Source: Rhodospirillaceae bacterium
GTDB lineage: Bacteria > Pseudomonadota > Alphaproteobacteria > Rhodospirillales > Casp-alpha2
NCBI GenBank assembly: GCA_018665815.1
Contig: JABJBP010000152.1
Location: 1 to 34,855 of the forward strand
Direction of reading: 5' to 3'
DNA length: 34,855 bases
The notes beneath the pieces were generated by a model. The model saw only the letters and a program-made list of their open reading frames with translations, searched no databases and had not been told where the DNA came from. A program made the translations under genes and the position numbers. This document shows positions 8,103 through 16,995 of the stretch, one piece after another; positions within the stretch are counted from its first letter, which is position 1, and every line of letters starts with the position of its first letter.

Positions 8103-9302
8103 ATGACCCAGTTCAAAACGATCGATGATCTTGACGTCAATGGAAAACGGGTTTTGGTACGCGCCGATTTTAACGTCCCCATGCGCGATGGTCGGGTGAG
8201 TGACACGACACGCATCGAACGGAGCCTGCCGACAATTCAAGACCTGCAGGCCAAAGGCGCGCAGGTTATTATGTTGTCTCACTTTGGCCGCCCGAAAGGG
8301 CAACGTTCGCCGGAACTGTCTTTGAAACCCATTGCCCAGGCTTTGGGGCAGGCCGCCGGCGTTGAGGTTGTTTTCGGCACGGATTGTATCGGTCCGGACG
8401 CGGAAAAGGCGATAGCCGGCGCGGACCCAAAGCAGCTGATTTTGTTGGAGAACCTGCGGTTTCACAGCGAAGAAGAGAAGAACGATAGTGATTTCGCAGC
8501 ACGGCTCGCAGCCCTCGCGGACATTTACGTCAATGACGCCTTTTCCTGCGCCCATCGTGCGCACGCTTCAACCGAGGCGTTAGCGCGCCTGTTGCCGGCA
8601 GCGGCTGGCCGGCTGATGCAATCGGAACTTGAGGCACTGGGCGCGGCATTGGGAAGCCCTGACCGGCCGGTGGCTGCCGTTGTCGGTGGTGCCAAAATTT
8701 CAACCAAGATGGACGTCTTGGGAAATCTCGCGTCGAAAGTCGATCAATTGATCATCGGCGGAGGCATGGCCAATACGTTCCTCCACGCGCAGGGGGTCGA
8801 CGTCGGTAATTCGCTTTGCGAAAACGATATGACGGGTCAAGCTCTCGGTGTCATAGCCGATGCGGCGGAGGCCGGTTGTGAGGTCGTGCTGCCCATCGAT
8901 GCCAGCGTCGCGACTGAATTCAAAGAAGGTGCCGCTAATCAAATTGTGCCCATCGGCGCGGTTCCCGATGGCTCCATGATCTTGGATATCGGCCCCGCCA
9001 GCATTGATGACCTCGTGCAGCGTTTGGGTGATTGTAAAACTTTGGTTTGGAACGGCCCTTTGGGCGCGTTTGAAATTTCACCGTTTGATATCGGCACCAA
9101 TGCTGTGGCGCGCGAAGCCGCACGGCTAACTGGCGAAGATTCACTACGCAGCGTTGCCGGTGGTGGCGATACAGTGGCCGCCCTGGCAAACGCCGGCGTG
9201 GTTGATAGCTTTTCCTATGTCTCGACGGCGGGCGGCGCCTTTCTCGAATGGCTTGAAGGCAAGGCCCTTCCCGGCGTCGAAGCACTCAACGCCCAAGAGT
9301 AA
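8103..9302 (+). CDS. pgk: Phosphoglycerate kinase
   Basis: Catalyses 1,3-bisphosphoglycerate + ADP to 3-phosphoglycerate + ATP in glycolysis and gluconeogenesis. The 399 residues match the usual family length. They show RADFNVPM, SHFGRPKG, LENLRFHSEEEKND, VGGAKISTK, the hinge-region WNGPLGAFE and the nucleotide-binding VAGGGDTVAAL near the C-terminus. I chose ATG 8103, which gives the start TQFKTIDDLDVNGKRVLVRAD; an ATG at 8079 would add eight residues and cannot be excluded. No glycolytic neighbour is present. The 109-bp gap after ccmI contains TATAAA (8058-8063) in the loop of a 5-bp hairpin, but no convincing -35, so a separate promoter is possible but not shown. Confidence 0.96.
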   Translation: MTQFKTIDDLDVNGKRVLVRADFNVPMRDGRVSDTTRIERSLPTIQDLQAKGAQVIMLSHFGRPKGQRSPELSLKPIAQALGQAAGVEVVFGTDCIGPDAEKAIAGADPKQLILLENLRFHSEEEKNDSDFAARLAALADIYVNDAFSCAHRAHASTEALARLLPAAAGRLMQSELEALGAALGSPDRPVAAVVGGAKISTKMDVLGNLASKVDQLIIGGGMANTFLHAQGVDVGNSLCENDMTGQALGVIADAAEAGCEVVLPIDASVATEFKEGAANQIVPIGAVPDGSMILDIGPASIDDLVQRLGDCKTLVWNGPLGAFEISPFDIGTNAVAREAARLTGEDSLRSVAGGGDTVAALANAGVVDSFSYVSTAGGAFLEWLEGKALPGVEALNAQE

Positions 9303-9323
9303 TATCGATTTGGACGAGTGACC

Positions 9324-11267
9324 TTATGCCTTTCTCGGCGGCACACCGGTCCAGGGGCGATCCGCCGGGTTTTGCTCGGGCGTCGGCGGTGCCAGGCGAT
9401 TGGTTGCCGGGGGATGGATCCGGGTCATGATATCGTCCAGCATATTTTGTAAATATTGGGACTGCGACAGGAGTTTGTTCGTCGCCTCCAGGGCCTGACC
9501 CGATGCCGTCGAGGCAATATCTTGCGCAATGGCCGTAACGTTGTCCATAGAGGCACGAACCGATTGCAGCGTACGTTCCGCCCGATCTGTCGATTCCCGA
9601 ATGGAATCCAACCGGCCGGCAGTGACCGGATCCGACATACCTTGGCGTTCGTCATTGTTGAAGGGGATCAAGTTCTCCCGATCCGTGGCGACATAATCGC
9701 GAGGCGACGTCCTGAATGCCAATAGATTCACTTGGTCGCGTATGGCCGTCACCAAGTTGCCAAGCACTTCGATATGAGACGTTGAATCACTCAGACTCCG
9801 AATGAGAGCCTCGGTGCGCTCGACGTCATGGGCCGCGGCAGTCACATATTCACTGAAATGTGTAAGTTGCTGACTGATCGACGAGATCGGCCCGGCGCCT
9901 GAAAGTGTTTCCAATGGCGCGGGAATGCCGCGCTGTTCCTGCGGTGCCGAAATTGGTTCGGGCCGCGGCGGCTCGATGGGCTGTTCCGGTACTGGGTCAG
10001 GCGTTTCCAATTCAGCCCGTATGGCCGCTGCGGCCTGCTCGGCTGCGGCTTGGACTTTGCGTTCGGCTTCGGCAGCCGTCAATTCCAATTTCGCGCGGGT
10101 TTGCTCAAGCTCACGGCCCACCATGTCGGCCTCGACTAGATCGTCGATCCATTTGTCCAAAGACCTAGCGATTTGACCGATAGCGTCGGTATTACCGCGC
10201 GCCGGGATGCGGGTGCCACGGTCCCCGCTGGCCAAGCGAAGTGCTGCCTCGGATACTGCCCTCAAGGGGCCCACAATGCTTCGGATCAACAGCATGCCGG
10301 CGAAAATAAACCAAAGGAAAATACCCAATGTCGCACCTGCAATGGTGTAGCGCGCGAAACTGCGCGCGCGATCCAAACGCCGGGCGGTTACTAAGTCCAA
10401 GTCAGTGCCAAACTTTGACAAGGCATCTGTACTAGGCGCAACGTACGCTAAAATTTCGCCGAACCGTTGGCGCTCACTCTCAAGCGCGAACCGGCTGTTG
10501 ATGGTGCTCATCATATCAGCTTCATGGGCATTCAAGAGGGATCGCAATCTGCTTCTTTGAGCTTTCGGAACCCGCGATGCCTTGAGAAATGCATTCAGCG
10601 TGCGATATCTTTCGCGGACTTCCGTCACGCCTTGACGGGACCCGGAACGCAAGACCTCGGCGCCTTCACGAACAATTCGGGCGAATTGGTCAGTAAGGTT
10701 TGCAAAACCGGCTTTGGTAAATCCTTTCTGCACCTCATCGGTCATACTCTGCAGCCGCGGACTGATCCCGGATTCCGTCGTTAAACCCAGTGCTTCCTCG
10801 GCGGTTACGAATTGTGAAAATTGTTGGCCGTATTGAACAAGACCATCGCGGAGCGTCGCGATATGTTGACGCGCCGGTCCAGCCTGGGGGAATTGATACA
10901 GCGCGTCCAACGCCGAGCCAACCCGCGTTAATTCATCGGAAAAACCATCAGCAAGATGGCGTTTTTTATCTAGCACATAGGTTTTTTCCAGGACCTCGGC
11001 ACGCGCCAGGCCCGATTGAACCCGGGTCATCAAAAGGGACACTTCGCGGGAAACCCGCCAATCGTCGATGGCCGAAACGATCCGTTGATCGACGTGAATG
11101 AAAATGCCGCCCAAGATCACCAGGGAGACAAATCCGAACAGCCAGAACAAGGTCGTGCGCACGCCCAGGCGAACGCCGCCGAGAAACGTACGGTCATCCA
11201 TGCCCTCGCCTTTGAGGTCGAGAAATTCATGCTGAAAATTCGGGTCGTCAGCCATAGCCCCCGGCAT
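9324..11267 (-). CDS. HAMP-domain membrane protein, chemoreceptor-like with degenerate tip
   Basis: A 647-residue inner-membrane protein. Helix 1 spans about 38-58. A mostly helical periplasmic domain of about 245 residues follows. Helix 2 (about 308-329) leads into a HAMP domain (about 330-382), an Ala/Glu coiled coil, a proline-rich linker (about 421-450) and a C-terminal helical region. Where chemoreceptors carry the hairpin tip [21 protein letters not shown], this protein has [17 protein letters not shown] (about 508-523), so the CheA/CheW contact surface is largely lost. No EAL, GGDEF or kinase domain is visible. The start is uncertain: ATG 11267 or ATG 11255. No che genes are nearby. 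It may be a divergent signalling protein or a non-chemotactic relative; the ligand is unknown. Confidence 0.8.
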   Translation of the reverse strand: MPGAMADDPNFQHEFLDLKGEGMDDRTFLGGVRLGVRTTLFWLFGFVSLVILGGIFIHVDQRIVSAIDDWRVSREVSLLMTRVQSGLARAEVLEKTYVLDKKRHLADGFSDELTRVGSALDALYQFPQAGPARQHIATLRDGLVQYGQQFSQFVTAEEALGLTTESGISPRLQSMTDEVQKGFTKAGFANLTDQFARIVREGAEVLRSGSRQGVTEVRERYRTLNAFLKASRVPKAQRSRLRSLLNAHEADMMSTINSRFALESERQRFGEILAYVAPSTDALSKFGTDLDLVTARRLDRARSFARYTIAGATLGIFLWFIFAGMLLIRSIVGPLRAVSEAALRLASGDRGTRIPARGNTDAIGQIARSLDKWIDDLVEADMVGRELEQTRAKLELTAAEAERKVQAAAEQAAAAIRAELETPDPVPEQPIEPPRPEPISAPQEQRGIPAPLETLSGAGPISSISQQLTHFSEYVTAAAHDVERTEALIRSLSDSTSHIEVLGNLVTAIRDQVNLLAFRTSPRDYVATDRENLIPFNNDERQGMSDPVTAGRLDSIRESTDRAERTLQSVRASMDNVTAIAQDIASTASGQALEATNKLLSQSQYLQNMLDDIMTRIHPPATNRLAPPTPEQNPADRPWTGVPPRKA

Positions 11268-11350
11268 TCCTACGTTTCATTTTTCCGCCACTTCGAATAT
11301 CTCACGAAATATCAGTTTCGGCGGTATTTACCGTCCGCAACCTAACATCC

Positions 11351-11403
11351 TTGATAACAGGCGAGAATACCTGATTTATCAAATGTTTACACGTGTTTAC
11401 ACA
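11351..11403. promoter_or_regulatory. Interrupted palindrome plus tandem repeat between divergent genes
   Basis: TTGATAACAGG (11351-11361) and CCTG-AT-TTATCAA (11370-11382) form an inverted repeat broken only by a 2-base insertion. Immediately next to it, TGTTTACACG and TGTTTACACA (11384-11393, 11394-11403) form a tandem 10-bp repeat whose junction contains the palindrome ACACGTGT. The block lies between the divergent HAMP-domain gene and the Nudix gene and looks like one or two operators. The binding protein is unknown. Confidence 0.45.
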
Positions 11404-11472
11404 ATGTATGCGAATTTTTCAGGATGGCATCCGCGTCTTGCCATCGACGACCACCCCCGCCACAGTGGCGCG

Positions 11473-11988
11473 ATGAACGATTTCAGTGGAAAAGGCCCCT
11501 CGGTGGAGACCATCCCGGAAGGCGATGACCGACTGCGGCTGACCTGTCCGGATTGCGGCTATATCGCCTATGACAACCCGAAAATCGTGGTCGGTGCAGT
11601 TTGTGTCTGGGAGGACCGGTTCTTGCTGTGTAAACGGGCCATTGAGCCGCGCAAGGGCTGGTGGACGATCCCGGCGGGGTATATGGAACTCAACGAGACC
11701 TTTGCCGAAGGTGCTGCCCGCGAGACTTGGGAAGAAGCCTGCGCGCGGATTGAGATCACCGGCGTAATCGGCATCTATGAAATCCCCCGGATCAGCCAGA
11801 TTTATGTCCTGCACAGCGCGAAGATGCTAAACGCCGACTTTGCCGCCGGACCGGAAAGTGAAGACGTAGCACTGGTCGCCTGGGAGGATATCCCGTGGAA
11901 GGATTTGGCCTTTCCGAGTGTCACATGGGCCCTCGAACATTATCGAAATGGCAGCCAGAACCTGTTTTTTCGCCACCCCGAAACCTAA
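11473..11988 (+). CDS. Nudix hydrolase
   Basis: A 171-residue Nudix enzyme of the subfamily with a short zinc-ribbon-like N-terminus (CPDC at 25-28, followed by [15 protein letters not shown]). The Nudix box runs from G69 through E75 to R83-E84 and E87-E88 ([20 protein letters not shown]), giving the metal-binding glutamates. The conserved Gly after EE is replaced by Cys, as is common in this subfamily. Likely substrates are nucleoside diphosphate derivatives such as ADP-ribose or NADH, but the exact one cannot be read. I chose ATG 11473 because it leaves a normal-length N-terminus; in-frame ATGs at 11407 and 11383 would add 22 to 30 untypical residues. A 13-bp palindrome (11458-11470) precedes the start where a ribosome site would be expected. 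Confidence 0.88.
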   Translation: MNDFSGKGPSVETIPEGDDRLRLTCPDCGYIAYDNPKIVVGAVCVWEDRFLLCKRAIEPRKGWWTIPAGYMELNETFAEGAARETWEEACARIEITGVIGIYEIPRISQIYVLHSAKMLNADFAAGPESEDVALVAWEDIPWKDLAFPSVTWALEHYRNGSQNLFFRHPET

Positions 11989-12050
11989 CGGGGCTGATTC
12001 CGCCGCGCCATTGAGATTCCGTTAACTATTTCCTTTTAAGCTCGCTTCCC

Positions 12051-12275
12051 ATGACCGATGGGATAACACTTGCGAACTCACAATCGCCCGGCGTAGCGCG
12101 CCGCGCCAGCGGCTATCAGGCCGAAGCCGTGCGCGAGGTTCAAAACCGCGCCGCGGTCACCAATCAAAGCCAGTCGGCCGACGAACGCAACGGGCTGAGG
12201 CGCCTCAATCAGTCGCTTGACCGGCCGCTTCGCGAAGATGTCCCGCGCGGCTACTATCTCAATATTCGAGTTTGA
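12051..12275 (+). CDS. Small conserved-looking hypothetical protein (74 aa)
   Basis: I do not recognise a named family. The 74-residue product is polar and rich in Arg, Gln and Asn, with no signal peptide or membrane segment. Its C-terminus LREDVPRGYYLNIRV ends in an aromatic/hydrophobic strand-like motif. The reading frame uses ordinary codons, and its TGA overlaps the TTG start of the DUF2141 gene (TTGA at 12272-12275), which suggests translational coupling. A weak promoter (TTGAGA at 12011-12016, TTTAAG at 12035-12040) would give an RNA starting almost at the ATG. Function unknown. Confidence 0.6.
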   Translation: MTDGITLANSQSPGVARRASGYQAEAVREVQNRAAVTNQSQSADERNGLRRLNQSLDRPLREDVPRGYYLNIRV

Positions 12276-12697
12276 CGGCGCGGCTTTCCGCATGGATTCT
12301 ATGCGCTTGCATCGCCGTTTCGACGGCGGTGGAAAGTGCTGAACTAAGTGTCACGATCACCGACTTGCGGTCTCAGGAAGGTGACGTTCATATCGCCATT
12401 TACGATAATCCGGCCGGTTTTCCAAAGGGCGATGGGATGCGCGAAGAAATTCAATCGCCGGTCAACAATGGCCGTGCCCTGGCGATTTTCAAGGGCCTAG
12501 CACCGGGCCAATACGCCATCGCCACATTCCACGACGAAAACGACAACGATGAGTTTGACCAAGGTTTCCTGGGCATCCCGCTGGAAGATTTCGCGTTCTC
12601 CAGCGGCGCCAAGGCATTTTTCGGTCCGCCCAGTTTCAAGGACGCTGCATTTTCCTTGAACGGCGATACGTCATTGACGATCAGCCTCGGGAATTGA
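12272..12697 (+). CDS. DUF2141 domain-containing exported protein
   Basis: A 141-residue protein with an N-terminal signal peptide (SAWILCACIAVSTAVESA) followed by a beta-rich DUF2141 domain. Typical features are VTITDLRSQEGDVHIAIYD, GFPKG, and the central FKGLAPGQYAIATFHDENDN leading into DEFDQGFLGIPLEDFAFS. Family members are periplasmic or outer-surface proteins of unknown role. The only start that preserves the signal peptide is TTG 12272, overlapping the stop of the preceding small gene by four bases (TTGA). It converges on the lipoprotein gene downstream, with two bases between the stops. Confidence 0.82.
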   Translation: MTARLSAWILCACIAVSTAVESAELSVTITDLRSQEGDVHIAIYDNPAGFPKGDGMREEIQSPVNNGRALAIFKGLAPGQYAIATFHDENDNDEFDQGFLGIPLEDFAFSSGAKAFFGPPSFKDAAFSLNGDTSLTISLGN

Positions 12698-12699
12698 TC

Positions 12700-13463
12700 T
12701 CAGCAATCCGTTCCCGAACATCCACCGTGAATGGTATACACCTCGGCCATATTGAACGGGAAATAATCAGTTCCCGCCCCGCCACCCGATGCGGACGCGC
12801 CGCGCACCAAGCGGGCCAGCGGTTCTTGCTGGTTCGGATCCGGGGCCATGGCAAGTTCCAGGGAATTGCCGCGAAAGCTCTTGTTGACGCCGCCGACACC
12901 AATGGTGTCGATCACCTTTTCGGCCTCGACCGGGCCTAGCGCCTGACCTTTCGGGGCGCAGTAATACCCCAGCAATGCCATGTCCGGGCGCAATTTCTCG
13001 TCTGCTGCATGGATATCCCATTCCGACGTGAAGGCGATGCACGAAGGCCCCGAGGCAGCACTGAACGGCCGATACCAAAAGCCCGCCAATTCCGGGTGAT
13101 ACCAAACAGCTTTCGCCATTTTGATATCCTTGCCCTTGAACGCATTCCACAAGCCGATCACATTTTCCGTGGTTTGCGGGAAATTCAACGAGACGTTCTC
13201 AAGAAAGAAATGGCGGGCCTGCACGAGCACGACTTCAGCCGTCGCGCCGGCGCCTTCAAATCGTGCGTATTCCTGGCGCTGGATAGAGTTTACATGGGTC
13301 ACGCGTTTCGGCTGAACCGATTTGAATACCGGCGCATCAAATGCAATCAGGCCGTCCAAAGCCCGGTAGCATTCGATGCGCCCGGCTGCAACGCACAGGC
13401 GCCCAGCGCCGCCAAAGACGCAAATGCGAGCCCGAAAACTGCCAATCTAATATTCTTCATCAT
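12700..13463 (-). pseudogene. Lipoprotein gene split by an apparent 1-base frameshift
   Basis: Reading from ATG 13463, which has a good ribosome site (GGGAG), the first 23 residues are a lipoprotein signal peptide ending in the lipobox LGAC. That frame stops at TGA 13349-13347. The adjacent frame is open from about 13440 to the stop at 12700-12702. It continues naturally with VAAGRIECYRALDGLIAFD and 200 more residues, including several Cys and a C-terminal GGCSGTDC. A single missing base around 13381-13400 would join the two into a lipoprotein of about 254 residues. I do not recognise the family. The split may be a real mutation or a sequencing or assembly error. Confidence 0.72.
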
Positions 13464-13542
13464 CGCACTCCCAACTCATTTTGTTTTTTCGATTTTACCA
13501 TATATTCGCCATGATCGCTCTCACACTCGGGTGAGCGCATCG

Positions 13543-14127
13543 TCAAAACGCTTCAAATCCATCAAGAAAGTCCTGTTCCTCCTCACTGGATTGTCGGCCC
13601 AGTGCGGCGTTGCGGGTCGGAAACCGGCCAAACCGTGAAATGACATAGTGGTGCTCAAGCGCATAGCGGTAGGTATTGTCATTGCCCAAAGCCCGAAACA
13701 GTTCAACGGATCGAACTTGATCGTTGATGTCTTCGCTATGCTCAAACGGTAAGTATAAGAACATGCGGCGAAACCGGCCTAACGCCCTATCGAAACCGTT
13801 CTCAATGGCCGTCTCGGTAATCTTCTTAGCATGCCCGTCTGTCGCGAAGGCTTGTGACGTGCCGCGAAATAGGTTCCTTGGGAACTGATCAAGAAGAATG
13901 ATCAGCGCCAAGCAGCCCTCTGCCGTGCTGGCCAATTCATTAAGTTCACCGCGCGCCGCTGCTGCCACGTCGCCTTCAAAGCCATCACGGATAGCCGCAT
14001 CGAAGGCGTCATCAGCGACAAACCACTGCATCAAATAACCACCGTCCGCCGCCAAATCCGGCGCCGCTTCATCGAACCAGAACGACAGAACTCGCGATGC
14101 AATTTCGGTCATTGTATCTGTCGTCAT
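13543..14127 (-). CDS. DUF924 family protein
   Basis: A 194-residue cytosolic helical protein of the DUF924 family (TPR-like fold, function unknown). Diagnostic stretches are VLSFWFDEAAPD at the N-terminus, LALIILLDQFPRNLFRGT in the middle, and MFLYLPFEHSEDINDQ. ATG 14127 was chosen because AGGAG sits six bases upstream; a longer open frame back to 14262 has no family similarity. It is divergently arranged from the small gene before the amidase. No functional link to its neighbours is evident. Confidence 0.9.
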   Translation of the reverse strand: MTTDTMTEIASRVLSFWFDEAAPDLAADGGYLMQWFVADDAFDAAIRDGFEGDVAAAARGELNELASTAEGCLALIILLDQFPRNLFRGTSQAFATDGHAKKITETAIENGFDRALGRFRRMFLYLPFEHSEDINDQVRSVELFRALGNDNTYRYALEHHYVISRFGRFPTRNAALGRQSSEEEQDFLDGFEAF

Positions 14128-14190
14128 GAAATCTCCTGAATGATTTTTGACAAACCGTATTCCCACCCTACCATGGCGCAGCCTTGAGAT

Positions 14191-14433
14191 ATGGAGTTGG
14201 CCGTGCCGAAACAAGTCCCCCCTGCGACCGACCCGCTGCGCGGTTGGCTGAAACAGTTTCAAAACATCGATCCGGCGGCACCAATCGGTGATCCGTCCCG
14301 GTCCGCGGGTCTAAGTGATTTGGTGCAAGGCGAATTGTCGAAGTTGGCTTTTGAGTCCGAGCCCGCAGCCTATGTCCGGCTGCTTGAAAGCTTAGCACCC
14401 GATGTATTAAAGCCGGGCCCGGGTCATGAGTAA
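14191..14433 (+). CDS. Small protein overlapping the amidase gene (possible AtzG-like partner)
   Basis: An 80-residue acidic, helical-looking protein with no signal peptide or membrane segment. Its gene overlaps the amidase start by 8 bp, so the two are almost certainly co-expressed. Small proteins of this size precede some amidases as stabilising partners (AtzG with AtzE), but I see no clear sequence match to that family, so this is an analogy from context only. The start may be ATG 14191 or GTG 14203; the GTG has GGAG at a better distance. Function not recognised. Confidence 0.6.
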   Translation: MELAVPKQVPPATDPLRGWLKQFQNIDPAAPIGDPSRSAGLSDLVQGELSKLAFESEPAAYVRLLESLAPDVLKPGPGHE

Positions 14434-15844
14434 CGATCTTTGCGAGCGTGATCTGTCGTGGGTCGCCGCCGCTATCACCGACAAAACAATTTCCGCCGAA
14501 GAAGCCACCCGTGCGGCCATTGCGCGGCTTGAGACGGTCGGCCCGACGCTGCACGCCGTCCAAGCCATGGACCCCGATCTTGCCATTGATGCGGCCCGTC
14601 AGGCGGACGTCAAACTTGCCCGTGGACAAGAGCTGGGCCCGCTGCATGGCGTCCCACTCGCCCATAAGGACATGTTTTATCGCAAGGGGAGAATTTCGGG
14701 GTGTGGCTCGAAAATTCGCGCTGAATTTGTTCCGGATGTCACCGCCAGTGTCCTCGCCGGCCTGGACCGGGCCGGCGCGTTGGATATTGCGCGCCTCAAC
14801 ATGGTTGAATTTGCACTGGGCGTCACCGGCCACAACGAAGTCACCGGAACACCCATGAACCCCTGGAACACCGCGCACATCACCGGCGGCTCGTCGAGCG
14901 GTTCCGGCGCCGCCGTGGCGGGGCGGCTGATATACGGGGCACTGGGTTCCGATACCGGCGGCTCGATCCGCTTTCCGGCATGCTGCAACGGTGTCGTCGG
15001 CATGAAACCGACCTGGAGCCGGGTCTCGCGGTTCGGTGCCATGCCACTGTCGGCTTCGCTTGATACCATCGGGCCTCTGACGCGGACGGTCCGCGACAAT
15101 GCCTTGATGTTCCAAGCCATCGCCGGCCACGACCCCAATGACGCGACGTCCAGCCGCCTCGACGTGCCCGATTACGCAGCCGCACTTAGTGGCGGCGTCA
15201 AAGGCCTGCGGGTCGCGGTCCCGGAAAACTATTTCTTTGAGCCGGTCGACGACGAAATCGCCGATCTGGTCCGCACCAGCCTTGATGTCCTGACCGATGC
15301 CGGCGCCGAGATCATTCCCGTCACGGTGCCTGAATCGATCCGCGTGACCAATGCTTTCACCAGCCTGATCACCGCAACCGAGGGTGCCTCGATCCATCAA
15401 ACCTGGTTGACCGAGTGCTTCGACGACTATGGCCGACAAACCGGTGCGCGGCTGATGGCTGGCCTGACAACGCCGGCGACACGGTATCTGCAAGCCCGCA
15501 GTTTGCGCGCGCCGATCCTGGCCGAGTTCCATGACGCGGTGTTCACCGACGCCGATGTGCTGCACATCCCGGTAATGATCTCCACCCCGCCAACCATTGC
15601 CGATACCGACAATGCCGACAATCCGGGGTTTATGGATATGATTACCAAAATGGGCCTGTGCACGCGGCCCATCAATTATCTGGGCTTGCCGGCCCTGACT
15701 ATTCCCTGCGGTTTCACCGCGAACGGCCTGCCGACGGCCTTTCAATTGGTCGGGCGGCCCTTTGACGAAGCGACCCTTTACCGGGCCGGCGAGGCTTATC
15801 AGCACAGCACCGACTGGCACGAAAAATCGCCCTTGCCGGTCTAG
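14426..15844 (+). CDS. Amidase signature family hydrolase
   Basis: A 472-residue amidase-signature enzyme with the full Ser-cisSer-Lys triad: K81 in GVPLAHKDM, S156 in GGSSSGSG and nucleophile S180 in DTGGSIRFPA. The 24-residue spacing between the serines is canonical. It hydrolyses an amide or ester-like C-N bond, but the substrate cannot be read from the sequence. GatA is unlikely, since gatB and gatC are absent. It follows a small gene that it overlaps by 8 bp. A second, broken amidase lies 1.5 kb downstream on the opposite strand. They share only the family motifs and are not recent duplicates. Confidence 0.92.
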   Translation: MSNDLCERDLSWVAAAITDKTISAEEATRAAIARLETVGPTLHAVQAMDPDLAIDAARQADVKLARGQELGPLHGVPLAHKDMFYRKGRISGCGSKIRAEFVPDVTASVLAGLDRAGALDIARLNMVEFALGVTGHNEVTGTPMNPWNTAHITGGSSSGSGAAVAGRLIYGALGSDTGGSIRFPACCNGVVGMKPTWSRVSRFGAMPLSASLDTIGPLTRTVRDNALMFQAIAGHDPNDATSSRLDVPDYAAALSGGVKGLRVAVPENYFFEPVDDEIADLVRTSLDVLTDAGAEIIPVTVPESIRVTNAFTSLITATEGASIHQTWLTECFDDYGRQTGARLMAGLTTPATRYLQARSLRAPILAEFHDAVFTDADVLHIPVMISTPPTIADTDNADNPGFMDMITKMGLCTRPINYLGLPALTIPCGFTANGLPTAFQLVGRPFDEATLYRAGEAYQHSTDWHEKSPLPV

Positions 15845-16785
15845 GTCTCGCTGACGGCCCGGTCGCACGATCGCATCGGCTCGGCAAAACTCTTTTAGTT
15901 CATTGATATAAAACAATAAAATTCTGTTTTGACGACGATTCCCCATAGGAATGGTCCACATAGGTGGCCATGGGTATCCAAAAGTCTGCATTTTTCACGA
16001 ACCCCGGTGAGTTAATGGCGTAAATTCGGGGCATTGACCCGACAACTTTTGTCTACTCTTTGGTGTATTCGGTACCCAACCGTGGGCTTTCACGCCATTG
16101 TGCCGGCCATACCGCTTAGGCTGGCTCGTCCGGCTTTCAATCCACATAAAATGGCCCAAATTTTCGCCCATGCTTGCAGTTCGTCTCTACTCATTTAACG
16201 ATAAAGGAATAATAGCCTATAAATAGTCTTTTTGTCAATAATTCTCTGTGCCGGCTGCCATTACCGTGTGTCGATACCATCACGGCGACATTGAGATTGG
16301 AACGCATACGTAGACCCGAAAACTCCATATCAAGCCCAAGCGGTATCAGGGTTGTCTTCGGCGCAGCAATACTAAACGTATTAACGTCAGGTGCGGGCAT
16401 CGACCCTTGGGTATGGGATATCAGAATTAGTGATTCATTTACGTGCGAAAACAGTAATTCCCGCAGAATTAACGAGAAACATTCTCACATTTGGTGGTTC
16501 AATCCGCCAGTTTCACAAAGAAAATGATACATTCATCGCCGTCGAGGAGTGGCCGCATCGCAACTGGTTCCGGGTGAACAGCGGACATGCATATCGATGT
16601 TTTAATTGTCCCCTCATTGATGTCACCGCCCAACTCGGACATCGCCCTTCAGATTGGAGGGCCTGAAAACGGTCTCGTTGCTACGGGTTTTGAGATACTG
16701 TTGAAGAATGGTGCTACGTATAGTTTGACTTCGGGTAGCGTCATCGGCAAAAGACGAAACAAGCTTCTCGACCAGAGGAAAACCC
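15845..16785 (+). other. Gene-poor, AT-richer stretch of likely decayed DNA
   Basis: No credible gene, tRNA or repeat is visible over 0.94 kb. Base composition is clearly more AT-rich than the neighbours, particularly from about 15890 to 16560. Open frames are under 95 codons, lack ribosome sites and match no family I know. One frame around 16490-16600 has protein-like composition (for example RQFHKENDTFIAVEEWPHRNWF), which suggests a gene fragment, but I cannot identify its parent. Confidence 0.5.
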
Positions 16786-16995
16786 ATGCAAGGTCCTTAT
16801 CAATCGACGAAAATCAAGGCGCATATTGTTAATGGGTTCACTGCCGGTGACAAGGGCGGCAACCCCGCTGGTGTTGTTCTGGATGCGGACAATTTTGACG
16901 AAAAAGATATGCTTCAGATTGCGGGCCTGATGGCAGGCGGCTACGGTCGTTCCATGGAAGAAATGGAAATTGACTTCGAAGCCACCGCATCTTGA
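16786..16995 (+). pseudogene. PhzF-family isomerase remnant
   Basis: A 69-residue open frame with a good ribosome site (AGAGGAAAACCC before the ATG). Its first 45 residues match the N-terminus of PhzF/YddE-like isomerases: IVNGFTAGDKGGNPAGVVLDAD followed by DEKDMLQIA. The family is normally 260 to 300 residues. Where the catalytic SETAF motif should follow, the sequence instead jumps to AGGYGRSMEEMEIDFE and stops, as if the gene had lost most of its middle. Downstream at about 17140-17190 another frame shows RGFSLNVRTDAGEISF, which resembles the internal TxAG strand of PhzF proteins. This is a deletion remnant in a decaying region. Confidence 0.65.

Noticed and set aside
11458-11470. RNA hairpin at the Nudix start
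   Set aside because: The palindrome has a one-base centre, too tight for an RNA loop without losing pairs; it is better seen as a possible DNA site.
14426-15844. GatA subunit of the tRNA-dependent amidotransferase
   Set aside because: No gatB or gatC gene is adjacent, and the small upstream protein does not look like GatC.
14168-15991. A 607-codon open frame on the minus strand
   Set aside because: It lies exactly antisense to the amidase gene, which has a full catalytic triad. The antisense product is rich in Arg, Gly and Gln, shows no domain and has no ribosome site.
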